Positions 28,495 through 38,179 of a stretch of DNA of 64,000 nucleotides are shown here, in pieces. Both the position numbers and the translations under genes were made by a program. The DNA is from Azotimanducus chitobiosivorans (GTDB lineage Bacteria; Pseudomonadota; Gammaproteobacteria; Pseudomonadales; Azotimanducaceae). How positions within the stretch are numbered: position 1 is the stretch's first letter; each line of letters starts with the position of its first letter. The stretch lies in NCBI GenBank assembly GCA_965200235.1, contig OZ241339.1, forward strand, positions 2,790,001-2,854,000. Reading direction: 5' to 3'. The notes under the pieces were generated by a model, which saw nothing but the letters and a program-made list of their open reading frames with translations, was not told the DNA's origin and did not search any database.

Positions 28495-29661
28495 CTAAAA
28501 CGAGCGCGGCATCCCGAGCACATGCTCGCCGAGGAAGCTGAGGATGAGGTTGGTTGAGATCGGTGCGATCTGATACAGCCGCGTCTCTCGAAGCTTGCGT
28601 TCGATATGGTACTCGGTTGCGAAGCCGAACCCGCCATGCGTCTGCAAGGCCACATCGCCCGCTTTCCAAGACGCTTCCGAAGCGAGCAGCTTGGCCATGT
28701 TGGCTTCCGCGCCGCAAGGCTGGTTCTCTTCAAACATGAGCGCCGCCTTCTCGACCATGAGCGCGGCGGCTTCAATGTCCGCATAGGCGCGGGCGATCGG
28801 AAACTGCACGCCCTGATTCTGGCCAATTGGCCGGTCGAACACCATGCGCTCCTTGGCATAGGCCGAAGCCTTATCGACAAAATAGCGTCCATCGCCGACG
28901 CACTCGGCGGCAATCAAAATGCGCTCGGCGTTCATACCGTCAAGAATCACCCGAAACCCCTCGCCTTCCTTGCCAAGCAGATTCTCACTCGGCACTTCCA
29001 TATCATCGAAGAATAGCTGACACGAGTGATGATTGATCATCGACGGGATGGGCTGATACGCGAATCCCTTGCCGAGCGAGGCCTTGAGATCGACGATGAA
29101 GGCGGACATGCCTTGCGTCTTGCGTGCAACCTGATCGCGCGGCGTCGTTCGCGCGAGCAAGACCATCAAGTCAGAATGCGCAACGCGACTGATCCAGACT
29201 TTCTGCCCGGTGACACGGTAGACATCGCCATCGCGCCTCGCAAGGGTTTTGAGGTTGGTGGTATCCGTGCCGGTATTCGGCTCGGTGACGCCAAAGCACT
29301 GCAGCCTTAATTCGCCCGACGCGACCTTTGGCAGGTACTGCTGTTTCTGCGCCTCGCTGCCGTGCCGCAATATCGACCCCATGACGTACATCTGCGCGTG
29401 ACAAGCGCCAGCGTGCGCCCCGGAGCGGCTGATCTCTTCCATGATGGCGGCGGCCTCCAAAAGCTGAAGGCCGGAGCCGCCATACTCAGACGGAATCAGC
29501 GCGCCGAGGAAGCCCTTGGCGGTGAGCTCTTGGACGAAGTCTGTGGGATAGCCGCGATCCTTGTCGAGCTCGCGCCAGTACTCTTCGCCGAAGGTGTCGC
29601 AAAGCGCTCGAACTGCTGACTTGATGTCGCTTATTTCGGCGCGGCGTGCTGGATCAATCAC
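28495..29661 (-). CDS. Acyl-CoA dehydrogenase
   Basis: FAD enzyme introducing the alpha-beta double bond in acyl-CoA. Seen are LCDTFGEEYWRELDKDRGYP at the N-terminus, LIPSEYGGSG, the flavin-contacting FGVTEPNTGTDTTNLKT and YRVTGQKVWIS blocks, LDGMNAERILIAAE, and the C-terminal LQTHGGFGFATEYHIERKLRE. GTG 29661 gives the family N-terminus; upstream in-frame codons to 29814 overlap the divergent Uma2 gene and look non-coding. Best kept as a generic acyl-CoA dehydrogenase. Confidence 0.9.
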   Translation of the reverse strand: MIDPARRAEISDIKSAVRALCDTFGEEYWRELDKDRGYPTDFVQELTAKGFLGALIPSEYGGSGLQLLEAAAIMEEISRSGAHAGACHAQMYVMGSILRHGSEAQKQQYLPKVASGELRLQCFGVTEPNTGTDTTNLKTLARRDGDVYRVTGQKVWISRVAHSDLMVLLARTTPRDQVARKTQGMSAFIVDLKASLGKGFAYQPIPSMINHHSCQLFFDDMEVPSENLLGKEGEGFRVILDGMNAERILIAAECVGDGRYFVDKASAYAKERMVFDRPIGQNQGVQFPIARAYADIEAAALMVEKAALMFEENQPCGAEANMAKLLASEASWKAGDVALQTHGGFGFATEYHIERKLRETRLYQIAPISTNLILSFLGEHVLGMPRSF

Positions 29662-29767
29662 GTGGGATGTCTGATTGCGTGCTTGAGCGGAGGACGGTAC
29701 TTTAGCACTCGCGACATTTGGGGGAGTGATAACATCAGTAGTCCGAGGGACTTTACGCACCAGCCTC

Positions 29768-30346
29768 ATGTCCGCCGCAGTGACTGAACAGGGGAACATC
29801 GCGCTCCCCGCCACATATCAGGATGTGCTTGACGCACCGGCGCATCAAGTGGCGCAGATCATTGAAGGCACACTTCACATGCATCCGAGGCCAGCGCCGC
29901 GTCATGCGGTTGCGGGGTCCGGACTTGGAGCCCACATCGGGATGCCGTTCGGGTACGGGCGAGGCGGTCCCGGCGGCTGGTGGATTCTAGATGAGCCGGA
30001 ATTGCACCTCGGCGAAGACGTGGTGGTGCCCGATCTCGCCGGATGGCGACGAGATCGTATGCCACAAGTGCCAGCAGAGGCGTACTTCACGCTTCCTCCG
30101 GATTGGATTTGCGAAGTCCTATCGCCCTCGACCCGCACCATCGACACAGGCGCAAAGCGTTCAATCTATGCTCGCGAGGGTGTAGCGCATCTGTGGTTCG
30201 TGGATCCAGCCACCCGCACGCTCGAAGCATTTGAGCTCCGCGAAGGCTTTTGGGTGTTGCTCGATATTTTGACCGGCGAGTCGATGGTCTCATTGCCACC
30301 CTTTGAGGCGGTCAGCTTCAGTCTTGGCGACCTGTGGGCGGATTAG
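29768..30346 (+). CDS. Uma2 / DUF820 family putative endonuclease
   Basis: PD-(D/E)XK-fold protein of 192 residues. The predicted active site is spread over LGEDVVVPDLAGW (Asp), WICEVLSPSTRTID (Glu), the Lys of GAKRSIYAREGV and HLWFVDP. Such proteins are common in cyanobacteria and on mobile regions, and their role is unsettled. ATG 29768 is preferred to GTG/ATG codons further upstream that overlap the divergent acyl-CoA dehydrogenase promoter. It lies 13 bp before an AAA+ ATPase gene and marks the left border of the accessory island. Confidence 0.8.
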   Translation: MSAAVTEQGNIALPATYQDVLDAPAHQVAQIIEGTLHMHPRPAPRHAVAGSGLGAHIGMPFGYGRGGPGGWWILDEPELHLGEDVVVPDLAGWRRDRMPQVPAEAYFTLPPDWICEVLSPSTRTIDTGAKRSIYAREGVAHLWFVDPATRTLEAFELREGFWVLLDILTGESMVSLPPFEAVSFSLGDLWAD

Positions 30347-30358
30347 CGGCGATAGACA

Positions 30359-31639
30359 TTGGGCATTTCACTTCAAAAGGCTCTGACTCGAAGCAATCGA
30401 GAGGCGCTGTATCACTTCTCTCGCGTCGAAGACCGTGAACCGCCACTCGTGTTCGTTGGACGCGATGCGCCCATTGAGGATATCGAGTATGCGCTGCGGC
30501 GGATACGCGAGGCAGGCCGAAGCTTAGGCAATATCAAGATCGTGCAAGGCCCGCCAGGCGCCGGGAAAACGTCGCTTCTGCATCACATTGCGAATCGGTA
30601 TGAGGGTGAAGGCGCGATCATTCCAGTTCGTCTATCGGGCGAGACGCTGACAAGCCCCGTCGCCGTGGCATCGTCGTTCGTCAGGGCCTGCGGCTTCACG
30701 CCGCAAGTGCTATCGAGGTCATACACGAGAGCAGCGCAAGGAGGATTCGGCATTCGCTGGCTTGGAGCGACGCGCACAACTACCACGCATGACTCGGATC
30801 CAATGACAAGGCTCGGCCAAGGTGCGCCGCTCTGGGATGTACTCGACAACTTCTTGGAAGTGCCGTCAGGCTGCGTGTTTCTCGTACTCATCGACGAAGC
30901 GCAGCGCATCTCACCAGATGACCGCAGCGACAAGAACGTCATCGCCACCCAACTGCATGACGGCAATACCGGCGAATTGATCACTGCAACAGTGTTTGGC
31001 GGTCTCTCGGATACGGTGTCTAGGTTGGCGTCTGTGGGAATCTCTCGTCCGCCCGAAACATCTATCCACCACCTGTCGTCATTGACCAACGATGAAACGC
31101 GGCAAGCGATTGAGGGATTTCTCGATCACGACGATTTCGGACTGCAATTCTCACCCGACGACCGGCAGTTGCTGGTGCGCGTGATTGTTCAAGTGAGTGA
31201 GGGATACCCCCGCCATCTGCATTCCTATTTTCGAGGGTTGGCAAAAACGCTCTCCGAGCAGGATAGGGAACTCGACATTGAACATGTACTGGCACACGGC
31301 CATGAAATGCGCATTCAATTTTACGAAATGCAATTGAACATGGCCGAGCTTGGCGAGTACGAACGCGCGCTGATCGATCTTGCGCGTGAGACCCCAGAGG
31401 CGCAAGCCTTTGATTCCGAGGCTATTCTTGAGCGAGCAATGCGCCGGGGACTCACACGCGCCGAGGCCGTGAAGTCGCACCAAAGTGCTATTCATTGCGG
31501 CGTCATTGACCGTGCGCCGAACGCGCCGCGTGACAAAGAACACATCTGTTTTCCGATTCCGTCTTTCCGTACCTATATGGCCAGTGGCGGCGATAGGGAG
31601 AAAACGCTTGCGATCATGACCGAAGCCGTCAACGGCTAG
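30359..31639 (+). CDS. AAA+ ATPase, ORC/STAND-like, orphan
   Basis: 426-residue P-loop ATPase. Walker A is VQGPPGAGKTSLLHH (about residues 61-75), Walker B VFLVLIDEAQRISP (about 174-187). The order of motifs and the helical C-terminal part (LDHDDFGLQFSPDDRQLL, then SEGYPRHLHSYFRGLAKTL) resemble ORC1/Cdc6- or TniB-type ATPases. TTG at 30359 is the first start after an in-frame stop and the only one that keeps the N-terminal region. Possibly coupled to Uma2. Its 3' end overlaps the convergent sspA-like gene by 11 bp. Partner and target unknown. Confidence 0.68.
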   Translation: MGISLQKALTRSNREALYHFSRVEDREPPLVFVGRDAPIEDIEYALRRIREAGRSLGNIKIVQGPPGAGKTSLLHHIANRYEGEGAIIPVRLSGETLTSPVAVASSFVRACGFTPQVLSRSYTRAAQGGFGIRWLGATRTTTTHDSDPMTRLGQGAPLWDVLDNFLEVPSGCVFLVLIDEAQRISPDDRSDKNVIATQLHDGNTGELITATVFGGLSDTVSRLASVGISRPPETSIHHLSSLTNDETRQAIEGFLDHDDFGLQFSPDDRQLLVRVIVQVSEGYPRHLHSYFRGLAKTLSEQDRELDIEHVLAHGHEMRIQFYEMQLNMAELGEYERALIDLARETPEAQAFDSEAILERAMRRGLTRAEAVKSHQSAIHCGVIDRAPNAPRDKEHICFPIPSFRTYMASGGDREKTLAIMTEAVNG

Positions 31640-32795
31640 CGATTTTTTCTAGGGTGTCGAGGATTGAGTTAGCTGCTTGATCAACTTCATCGTGAGTTGT
31701 TCCACGACCAAGGCTGAACCGAATCGAGGATCGAGCCTCCCGCTCTGAAAGTCCTATCGCGCGGAGTACATGAGAAGTTTCTGGTGTTCCCGTCGTGCAT
31801 GCCGAGCCGGTAGAAGCTGCAAGCTGCGGTTGAAGAGCGCCAAGAATTTCCTGCGCGTCAAAGCCTTCAAATGCCAAGTTTGCGTTGCCGGGGTGACGAT
31901 GCTTTCCTTCGCAGCCATTGATCGAAATAGACCACGAGGACGCTTTTAGCTTTTCGACGAAGTCGTCACGAAGATTGCTCAGCGACTGACGCGCGTCGAG
32001 ACTTGTCTCGACAATGAGCCTTGAAGCGATGCCCATTCCGACACACAACGCGAGAGGCAAGGTCCCCGACCGCATAGCGCCTTGCTGCCCCCCACCGTAA
32101 ACCAAAGGCTCGATCTCATTGAGCAACGGACGACGCAAGTAGAGCGCCCCGATGCCTTGCGGCCCGTGCATCTTATGTGCGGACAAGCTAAGCATATCGA
32201 CCTGCTCGCCTAGCTTGCTCATATCCATCGCGCAAGGCGCTTGCGCGGCATCGCAGTGAAGCAAGGCTCCGGCTGAGCGTACGATTTTCGAAATCTCTGC
32301 GATATCCTGGATTGTTCCGATTTCATTGTTGACTGCCATCACGGTCACGATGAGCACTTCTTCCGACATTAGTCGCTTGAGCGCGTCAATATTGAGAACG
32401 CCAGAAGCATGCACAGGTAGATACTCAAGTTCATAGCCGTGCTGCTCATGCAGTACACGGCACACTTCCAAAACACATTTGTGCTCAATTTCACTCACAA
32501 GAATCTTCTTTCGTGAGCCGGATGCCGCACGCCTGCCAACGCCCAAAAGCGCCAAATTATTCGCTTCAGTCGCTCCAGACGTGAAAATAATCTCGTCCCT
32601 ATCCGCGCCAATCATGCGTGCGGCCTCTTCAGCCGCCTTATCCACACACTTTGAAGCTCGCCAACCAATGATGTGATCATTTGAATGTGGGTTGCCAAAT
32701 GAATCACCAAAGTAAGGCAGCATGTCCTCAAGCACACGTGCATCGAGCGGCGTAGTGGCTTGATGATCAAAGTAAATTGTGTTCCCTATTTTCAC
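31629..32795 (-). CDS. sspA: Cysteine desulfurase, SspA/DndA-like
   Basis: PLP enzyme that mobilises sulfur from cysteine, here probably for DNA phosphorothioation. Class V aminotransferase features: IYFDHQATTPLD, FGNPHS, FTSGATEANNLAL, the PLP-Lys in LSLSAHKMHGPQGIGAL, and the catalytic Cys loop STGSACTTGTPETSHVLRAIG. GTG start. It is transcribed away from sspBCD from a shared 148-bp intergenic region. The housekeeping iscS would sit in an isc operon, which is absent here; that and the neighbours point to the Ssp role. IscS family certain, Ssp assignment by context. Confidence 0.85.
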   Translation of the reverse strand: MKIGNTIYFDHQATTPLDARVLEDMLPYFGDSFGNPHSNDHIIGWRASKCVDKAAEEAARMIGADRDEIIFTSGATEANNLALLGVGRRAASGSRKKILVSEIEHKCVLEVCRVLHEQHGYELEYLPVHASGVLNIDALKRLMSEEVLIVTVMAVNNEIGTIQDIAEISKIVRSAGALLHCDAAQAPCAMDMSKLGEQVDMLSLSAHKMHGPQGIGALYLRRPLLNEIEPLVYGGGQQGAMRSGTLPLALCVGMGIASRLIVETSLDARQSLSNLRDDFVEKLKASSWSISINGCEGKHRHPGNANLAFEGFDAQEILGALQPQLAASTGSACTTGTPETSHVLRAIGLSEREARSSIRFSLGRGTTHDEVDQAANSILDTLEKIASR

Positions 32796-32880
32796 GCGCG
32801 CACGACCCTCAGTGAACTAAAGGAGCGACTCAATATGTAGGTTGGACATGGTGTGATTCCACTACATCTCGTAGGTTTGT

Positions 32881-32909
32881 TTGACTGATGAAGACCATTA
32901 GTCTACAGT
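32881..32909 (+). promoter_or_regulatory. Predicted promoter of sspBCD with operator-like palindrome
   Basis: TTGACT (32881-32886) and TACAGT (32904-32909) are spaced by 17 bp, a good sigma-70 fit. An imperfect inverted repeat GACTGATG-AAGAC-CATTAGTC (32883-32903) fills the spacer, where a bound repressor would block polymerase. No regulator gene was identified nearby. Confidence 0.45.
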
Positions 32910-32943
32910 CTCACTGGACACAACTTCCAGTGGCGAGACACCG

Positions 32944-33912
32944 ATGGGGTACGGACCGCTCTATCAAAATGACTACCTACCTCAGTTCTCAGGCCATGAG
33001 ACCTTTCCACTTCGATATGGATGGCTGAAGAAGGTCGTTGACCGTGTCGAATCCGTGCAATCGGAAAGCAATCAAAAAGCTGCCTGTTGGGGCGATGCTG
33101 CCATTGCAAAATTTGGAGTCGGCAAGAACATGGTCGCCTCCATGCGGCATTGGGGGAAGGCGACCGGCGTGATCGCTGAAGAGTCCGCAAACTCCCAATC
33201 CGTGAAGATGACCGAACTCGGGCGACTTCTGTTCAGTTCGGACGAGGGCCTCGACCCGTACCTCGAACACCCCTCAACCCTATGGCTCCTGCATTGGCAA
33301 TTAGCGGCGCGCAAGGAGAAGACGACATGGTTTTGGGTATTTGGTCACTTTCCTGCAGTCACATTTGAGCGGGAAGGTCTCTGCACAAAGCTCCGCGGGC
33401 TGATCAACGAGCGAGTGTGGTCACGAATATCCGATTCTACGATCAAGAGCGATGTTGCGTGTTTCATCAGAACGTATGTGGCGCGGCAGGCATCGGGAAA
33501 GGCCGGTCATGATGATGCGCTCGAATCGCCTCTTACCGAACTTGGCTTGATTCGATCTATCGGCAAGACCGACGGGTTTCGATTCGCGAGAGGACCGAAG
33601 TCAACTTTGGGAGACGGTGTATTTACTTACGCCCTCATAGACTTTTGGAGGTCGTTGGAAAATAGCGCATCCACACTCTCGTTCGAAGCAATAGCCCACG
33701 CCCCTGGAAGTCCTGGAAGAGTGTTTCTTCTCGACGAAAACGATGTTGCTGACCGCCTGTCAGTTCTTGAGGACTATACGAACGGTGCGTTTCGCTGGTC
33801 AGAGACAGCGGGGCTGAAACAAGTTGTCCGCTCAGTCGAACTCACAGAGCAATCAATGCTCGATTGGCTTCGAACGGAACTTTCCGAATTCGCGTATCGA
33901 AAAGCCGCGTAA
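32944..33912 (+). CDS. sspB: SspB-like DUF4007 protein (phosphorothioation nickase component)
   Basis: DUF4007 protein of 322 residues. The signature N-terminus is QFSGHETFPLRYGWLKK, with WGDAAIAKFGVGKNMVASMRHW soon after. In the published Ssp system SspB is the DUF4007 protein with nicking activity needed to insert sulfur in one DNA strand. Its TAA overlaps the ATG of sspC (TAATG), and sspC overlaps sspD, so the three are one operon driven from the divergent region shared with sspA. Identification rests on the motif and the complete four-gene context. Confidence 0.85.
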   Translation: MGYGPLYQNDYLPQFSGHETFPLRYGWLKKVVDRVESVQSESNQKAACWGDAAIAKFGVGKNMVASMRHWGKATGVIAEESANSQSVKMTELGRLLFSSDEGLDPYLEHPSTLWLLHWQLAARKEKTTWFWVFGHFPAVTFEREGLCTKLRGLINERVWSRISDSTIKSDVACFIRTYVARQASGKAGHDDALESPLTELGLIRSIGKTDGFRFARGPKSTLGDGVFTYALIDFWRSLENSASTLSFEAIAHAPGSPGRVFLLDENDVADRLSVLEDYTNGAFRWSETAGLKQVVRSVELTEQSMLDWLRTELSEFAYRKAA

Positions 33913-36900
33913 TGCCTCTGAGCGACCGAGTTCAAGTCAGACGCCGATTCCTCAGATCGGTGCGAATCGATACCGACCTTGGGGAAGCAAGCTCAATCGA
34001 CGGATTTGTGTGCCCAAGGTCTTCCGCGGAAGTGCTGAAGGAGATGGCAAGGCACTTCTCGGCATCCAATCAAGCGGCATTCACATGGACAGGTCCCTAC
34101 GGCAGTGGTAAATCAAGTCTCGCGGTTGCGTTGAGCGCGCTCTTAACTACCGAGCAGACTGTACGGGCTCGCGCGACACAAATATTTGGGGAAGAAGTGA
34201 CAGGCGAGGTCCGAAGCGCGTTTGGCGCAGAGTCAAAGGGGTGGCGCGTTCTTCCCATCGTCGGGCGGCGAGATGATCCAATTGCGGTGATCGGCGAGGG
34301 TTTGCGGCGAGACAAGCTGATTGCTAGAAAACCGCGCGATGGCTGGAATGAAGGTAAGTTGCTTGACGCTCTTGCGAAAGTGGCAGCCTCGAAACCGGAC
34401 GAATACGCTGGTCTCGTCCTCTTCGTGGATGAAATGGGCAAGTTCTTGGAAGCGGCGGCGCGCGGCCTGTCAGATATTCACGTGCTGCAACAGCTTGCTG
34501 AGATTGCGACTCGGAGCCACGGCAGATTCGTCGTGATCGGCGTATTGCATCAATCCTTTGACGAGTATGCAAACCGCCTGTCTCGCGAAATGCGCGACGA
34601 ATGGGCAAAGATACAGGGGCGTTTCGTAGACCTCGCCGTCGACGCAACGGATGATGAGCAAATCGACCTCATTTCAAGAGCCATTGACAGCGAGGACCAG
34701 CCAGATAGTCTTGAGACCACCGCCACTGAAATCGCTCGATTGGCTTGCAGGTCTCGCGGTGATGGTGTTAAAGAGCTTACGCGTACCCTAGCCGATTGCT
34801 GGCCTTTGCATCCCGTCGTCTCGTGCTTGCTTGGCCCTATTTCGCGGAGGCGATTTGGGCAGAATCAGCGCAGCATATTCGGATTCTTGAACTCGTCGGA
34901 GCCCCACGGATTTCAAGATTTTCTGCGAACTGCCGATGACCACGACATCTACTCGCCCGACCGTCTTTGGGACTATCTTCGTGCGAATCTAGAACCCTCC
35001 ATTCTGGCTTCCCCGGACGGTCACCGATGGGCACTCGCGGCAGAGTCGCTTGAACGATGCGAGTCCGAGGGAGGCGATTCACTCCATATTGCCCTGCTCA
35101 AGACAATAGCGGTTGTCGATCTATTTAAGGAGCGGTCTGGACTTGTTGCTAGCAGCGAACTGTTACGCAGTTGCTTTCCAAAATTGAGCAAGAAGAATCT
35201 CGCTCAAGCCCTTACGAAGTTAGACAATTGGTCATTGACCATATATAGGAAGTTCGCCGACGCGCACAGTATTTTTGCTGGTAGCGACTTCGACATCGAT
35301 CTTGCAGTTCGCAAGGCGCTAGATGATATAGAAGGCGTGGATCTTGCAAGGCTGAAGTCCTTGGCTGGATTGCAGCCAATTCTCGCAAAGCGCCACTATC
35401 ACGAGACTGGTGCGCTGCGCTGGTTCGACATGAATCTCGTGTCACTAAGCGAATTGGAGGCAAGCGCCGCGAAGTCTGGCGAAGCTAAAGGTTCGATTGG
35501 TCAGTTCTTGCTGGCAATTCCGACGGCAGGTGAATCGAGGGAACAAGCCGAAGCAATGTGCCTCTCGGCGATCCAGACCGCCGAATGTTCAGATACGTTG
35601 ATTGGTCTGTCGCAAAGATCTTGGGCGCTCGTGTCGCTTGCCAAGGAATTGTTCGCACTCGATTCAGTGAGCAGCAGCCATCCCGAGCTTGCAGGCGATG
35701 CCGTGGCGAGACGCGAAATATCGGCGCGATTGGCGACGTTGCAGGCGCTCGTGGAAAGCGAGCTTCAACAGGCGTTTGACGGTGCTCTTTGGTTTCAACC
35801 AGGCCAAATACCGATCACGCTTAAGCAAGTGCAACTCAATTTGATCGCTTCCAAGTTAGCCGACGAGAAATTTTCTCAATCACCCCGACTTCACAGCGAA
35901 CTACTCGCTCGCCAGAAACCGTCGGGCAACGCGATAGCAGCGCGTAATGCGCTGCTTCGGCGCATGGTGCTGCATGGTGCCGAGCCTCGTTTGGGCATAG
36001 AAGGCTATCCTGCCGAGGGTGGCTTGTATGACTCGCTTTTAGGTGAAACTGGCCTTCACCAATGGGACGGAGAGCAAGCACGATTTGTGAAGCCGTCAAG
36101 CGATTCAAAAAGCAGTCGTTTGACGCCTATGTGGGAGGTAGCTTTCAAGCACGTCCGGAATTGCGCATCTCGCACCGTATCGGTTGCTGAGATTTACGAC
36201 CTTTGGCGCGAACCACCCTTCGGTGTCAAGGAGGGTCTGTTACCAGTGCTCGCCGCAAGCTTCATCCTATCGCATCAAAACAGCCTTGCAGTTTATCGGG
36301 GCGGCATGTTCTCTCCAAAGTTCGATGATATCGCTGTCGATTATCTTTCGACCGACCCGACGTACATTCAATTGCGATGGATGGACTTGGATGAAGTGGC
36401 TCGGCATCTACTATCGAGCCTTGCAGGGGTTGTTCGGGAACTTGATGCGCAAAATAAGCTGGTCGATATGGAGCCTATCGATGTTGGACGAGGGCTGATT
36501 TCGATATACGACCGGCTTCCGAGATGGACAACGAGGACGATGCGACTGTCGTCAAATGCGCGATTGATACGAGACCTCTTCAAACGCGCGCATGATCCGA
36601 ATCAATTCCTGTTTGACGACATCCCTCAAACTTTTGGGGAGGGTGTATCGGCGCTTGATGAACAAAGCCTCCGCCACATCGTGGACAAGGTAAGGGAAGG
36701 TTTGCATGAGCTCGTATCGACTTACCCGTCGATGCTGCAGCGGCTACGCGACCTGCTTTTAGGCGAACTGCAAGTGCCCAATAGTTCCCCGCAGTCGCTA
36801 GAAGAACTGAGGGAGAGGGCTGAGAACATCTCTCAAGTGAGCGGCAATTTTCGGCTCAACGCCTTCATCGGGCGGCTATGCAAGATTGATGACAGCGACG

Positions 36901-37301
36901 AGATGTTCGAAGGCATAGCGAGCTTGGCGGCGAACAAGCCGCCGAGGGATTGGGTCGATCCTGATCTAGACCAAGCCAGCATTGAACTCGCGTCTATGGC
37001 GCAGGAGTTTCTGCGCACGGAAGCCTATGCGCGAGTGAAAGGCAGAAAGGATCATAGGCATGCGATGGCGGTCGTTGTGGGCATGAACGGGCGACCAGTG
37101 CCGGAACAGGCCGAGTTCGATGTGTCGAGTTCGGAACGAAACGCGATCGAAGCGCTCGTATCTCAAATTGATGAGTTGGTGGAAGGTTCTGGTACCGAGA
37201 ATCCAAGGCTTGCCCTCGCCGCCTTAGCCGAGCTCAGCGCACGTTATATGAAAAGCCTCTCGCGGGGCCCTGAAGACTTGAATCAGGAAGTCGCCTTGTG
37301 A
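33912..37301 (+). CDS. sspC: SspC-like large ATPase
   Basis: 1129-residue P-loop protein. Walker A TGPYGSGKSSLAVAL is near residue 60 and Walker B VLFVDEMGKFLEAAAR near 170, with IHVLQQLAEIATRSHGRFVVIG after it. The long remainder is helical with a possible winged-helix stretch (VSVAEIYDLWREPPFGVKEGLLPVLA). In Ssp systems SspC is the ATPase working with SspB and SspD in single-strand phosphorothioation. ATG 33912 overlaps the sspB stop. Codon use looks ordinary for the island. Role by context and ATPase signature, not by residue-level alignment. Confidence 0.78.
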   Translation: MPLSDRVQVRRRFLRSVRIDTDLGEASSIDGFVCPRSSAEVLKEMARHFSASNQAAFTWTGPYGSGKSSLAVALSALLTTEQTVRARATQIFGEEVTGEVRSAFGAESKGWRVLPIVGRRDDPIAVIGEGLRRDKLIARKPRDGWNEGKLLDALAKVAASKPDEYAGLVLFVDEMGKFLEAAARGLSDIHVLQQLAEIATRSHGRFVVIGVLHQSFDEYANRLSREMRDEWAKIQGRFVDLAVDATDDEQIDLISRAIDSEDQPDSLETTATEIARLACRSRGDGVKELTRTLADCWPLHPVVSCLLGPISRRRFGQNQRSIFGFLNSSEPHGFQDFLRTADDHDIYSPDRLWDYLRANLEPSILASPDGHRWALAAESLERCESEGGDSLHIALLKTIAVVDLFKERSGLVASSELLRSCFPKLSKKNLAQALTKLDNWSLTIYRKFADAHSIFAGSDFDIDLAVRKALDDIEGVDLARLKSLAGLQPILAKRHYHETGALRWFDMNLVSLSELEASAAKSGEAKGSIGQFLLAIPTAGESREQAEAMCLSAIQTAECSDTLIGLSQRSWALVSLAKELFALDSVSSSHPELAGDAVARREISARLATLQALVESELQQAFDGALWFQPGQIPITLKQVQLNLIASKLADEKFSQSPRLHSELLARQKPSGNAIAARNALLRRMVLHGAEPRLGIEGYPAEGGLYDSLLGETGLHQWDGEQARFVKPSSDSKSSRLTPMWEVAFKHVRNCASRTVSVAEIYDLWREPPFGVKEGLLPVLAASFILSHQNSLAVYRGGMFSPKFDDIAVDYLSTDPTYIQLRWMDLDEVARHLLSSLAGVVRELDAQNKLVDMEPIDVGRGLISIYDRLPRWTTRTMRLSSNARLIRDLFKRAHDPNQFLFDDIPQTFGEGVSALDEQSLRHIVDKVREGLHELVSTYPSMLQRLRDLLLGELQVPNSSPQSLEELRERAENISQVSGNFRLNAFIGRLCKIDDSDEMFEGIASLAANKPPRDWVDPDLDQASIELASMAQEFLRTEAYARVKGRKDHRHAMAVVVGMNGRPVPEQAEFDVSSSERNAIEALVSQIDELVEGSGTENPRLALAALAELSARYMKSLSRGPEDLNQEVAL

Positions 37302-38137
37302 ATAAGGGCGGAACCAAACACGTGCTCGGACTGTCCGGAGGGCGAGACAGTGCGGCGCTCGCTGTCTACATGCGGCAGCATGAGCCTGAGTTAGATATTG
37401 AGTACTTCTTCACCGACACGGGCAAAGAGTTGCCGGAGGTGTACGAGTATCTTGGTCGGCTCGAAGGTTTTCTCGGCAAACCGATTCTTCGATTGAATCC
37501 CGATCGCGACTTCGATTTTTGGCTTAAGCACTACAACGATTTCCTGCCCTCGCCTCAAGCGAGATGGTGTACTAGGCAACTGAAACTGCGACCGTTTGAG
37601 CAATGGGTCAGACCGATGCTTGCTGACGGTGCCACCGTATATACATATGTCGCGATTCGTAGTGACGAGGAGTATCGGGAAGGCTACTCTTCAAAGAACG
37701 ACAATTTGATCGTGAGACTGCCGTTTAAGCAAGCTGGTGTTGACAAAGCTGGGGTGCTTGAAATCCTAGAAGGAGCGGGTCTAGGTTTGCCAAGATACTA
37801 CGAATGGCGCACGCGAAGCGGATGTACGTTTTGCTTCTTTCAGCAGAAGATCGAGTGGGTTCGACTGCGGGAACGGCACCCGGAAGCGTTCGAGCAAGCC
37901 AAGTCCTACGAAAAGGACGCGGTGGCTCATGGTTCTCCATTCACTTGGAGTCAAGGAGAGTCGCTTGATGAGCTAGAACGGCCTGAGCGGATCGAGCAGA
38001 TTAGGGCAGAGCATGATAGCAGGCTAGCGCGGATACATTCGAAGACTCAGGTGAATCCGTTGAGGCCGGATAGGGAACCGCTCGATATTGATGACTTGTA
38101 TGGGCAGGCTAAGGTCTGTTTGGCTTGTCACAAATAG
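37298..38137 (+). CDS. sspD: SspD-like PAPS-reductase/ATP-pyrophosphatase family protein
   Basis: 279 residues. The PP-loop HVLGLSGGRDSAALAVY (residues 8-24) binds ATP. YFFTDTGKELPEVYEYL is the family's second block. Conserved Cys occur in RWCTRQLK, SGCTFCFFQQ and the C-terminal CLACHK, enough for an Fe-S cluster or sulfur relay. SspD-type enzymes adenylate the DNA phosphate for sulfur insertion. GTG start overlaps the sspC stop by 4 bp. Shorter than DndC, as expected of the Ssp rather than the Dnd form. Confidence 0.85.
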   Translation: MNKGGTKHVLGLSGGRDSAALAVYMRQHEPELDIEYFFTDTGKELPEVYEYLGRLEGFLGKPILRLNPDRDFDFWLKHYNDFLPSPQARWCTRQLKLRPFEQWVRPMLADGATVYTYVAIRSDEEYREGYSSKNDNLIVRLPFKQAGVDKAGVLEILEGAGLGLPRYYEWRTRSGCTFCFFQQKIEWVRLRERHPEAFEQAKSYEKDAVAHGSPFTWSQGESLDELERPERIEQIRAEHDSRLARIHSKTQVNPLRPDREPLDIDDLYGQAKVCLACHK

Positions 38138-38179
38138 AATCACGAGGATATCGAACTGTCGGCGAATAGATCTCTGGCA

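Noticed and set aside
31629..38137. Classical DndABCDE system
   Set aside because: No DndD or DndE; the PAPS-reductase-like protein is short and DUF4007 is present, which fits Ssp. The DGQHR gene alone does not make it Dnd.
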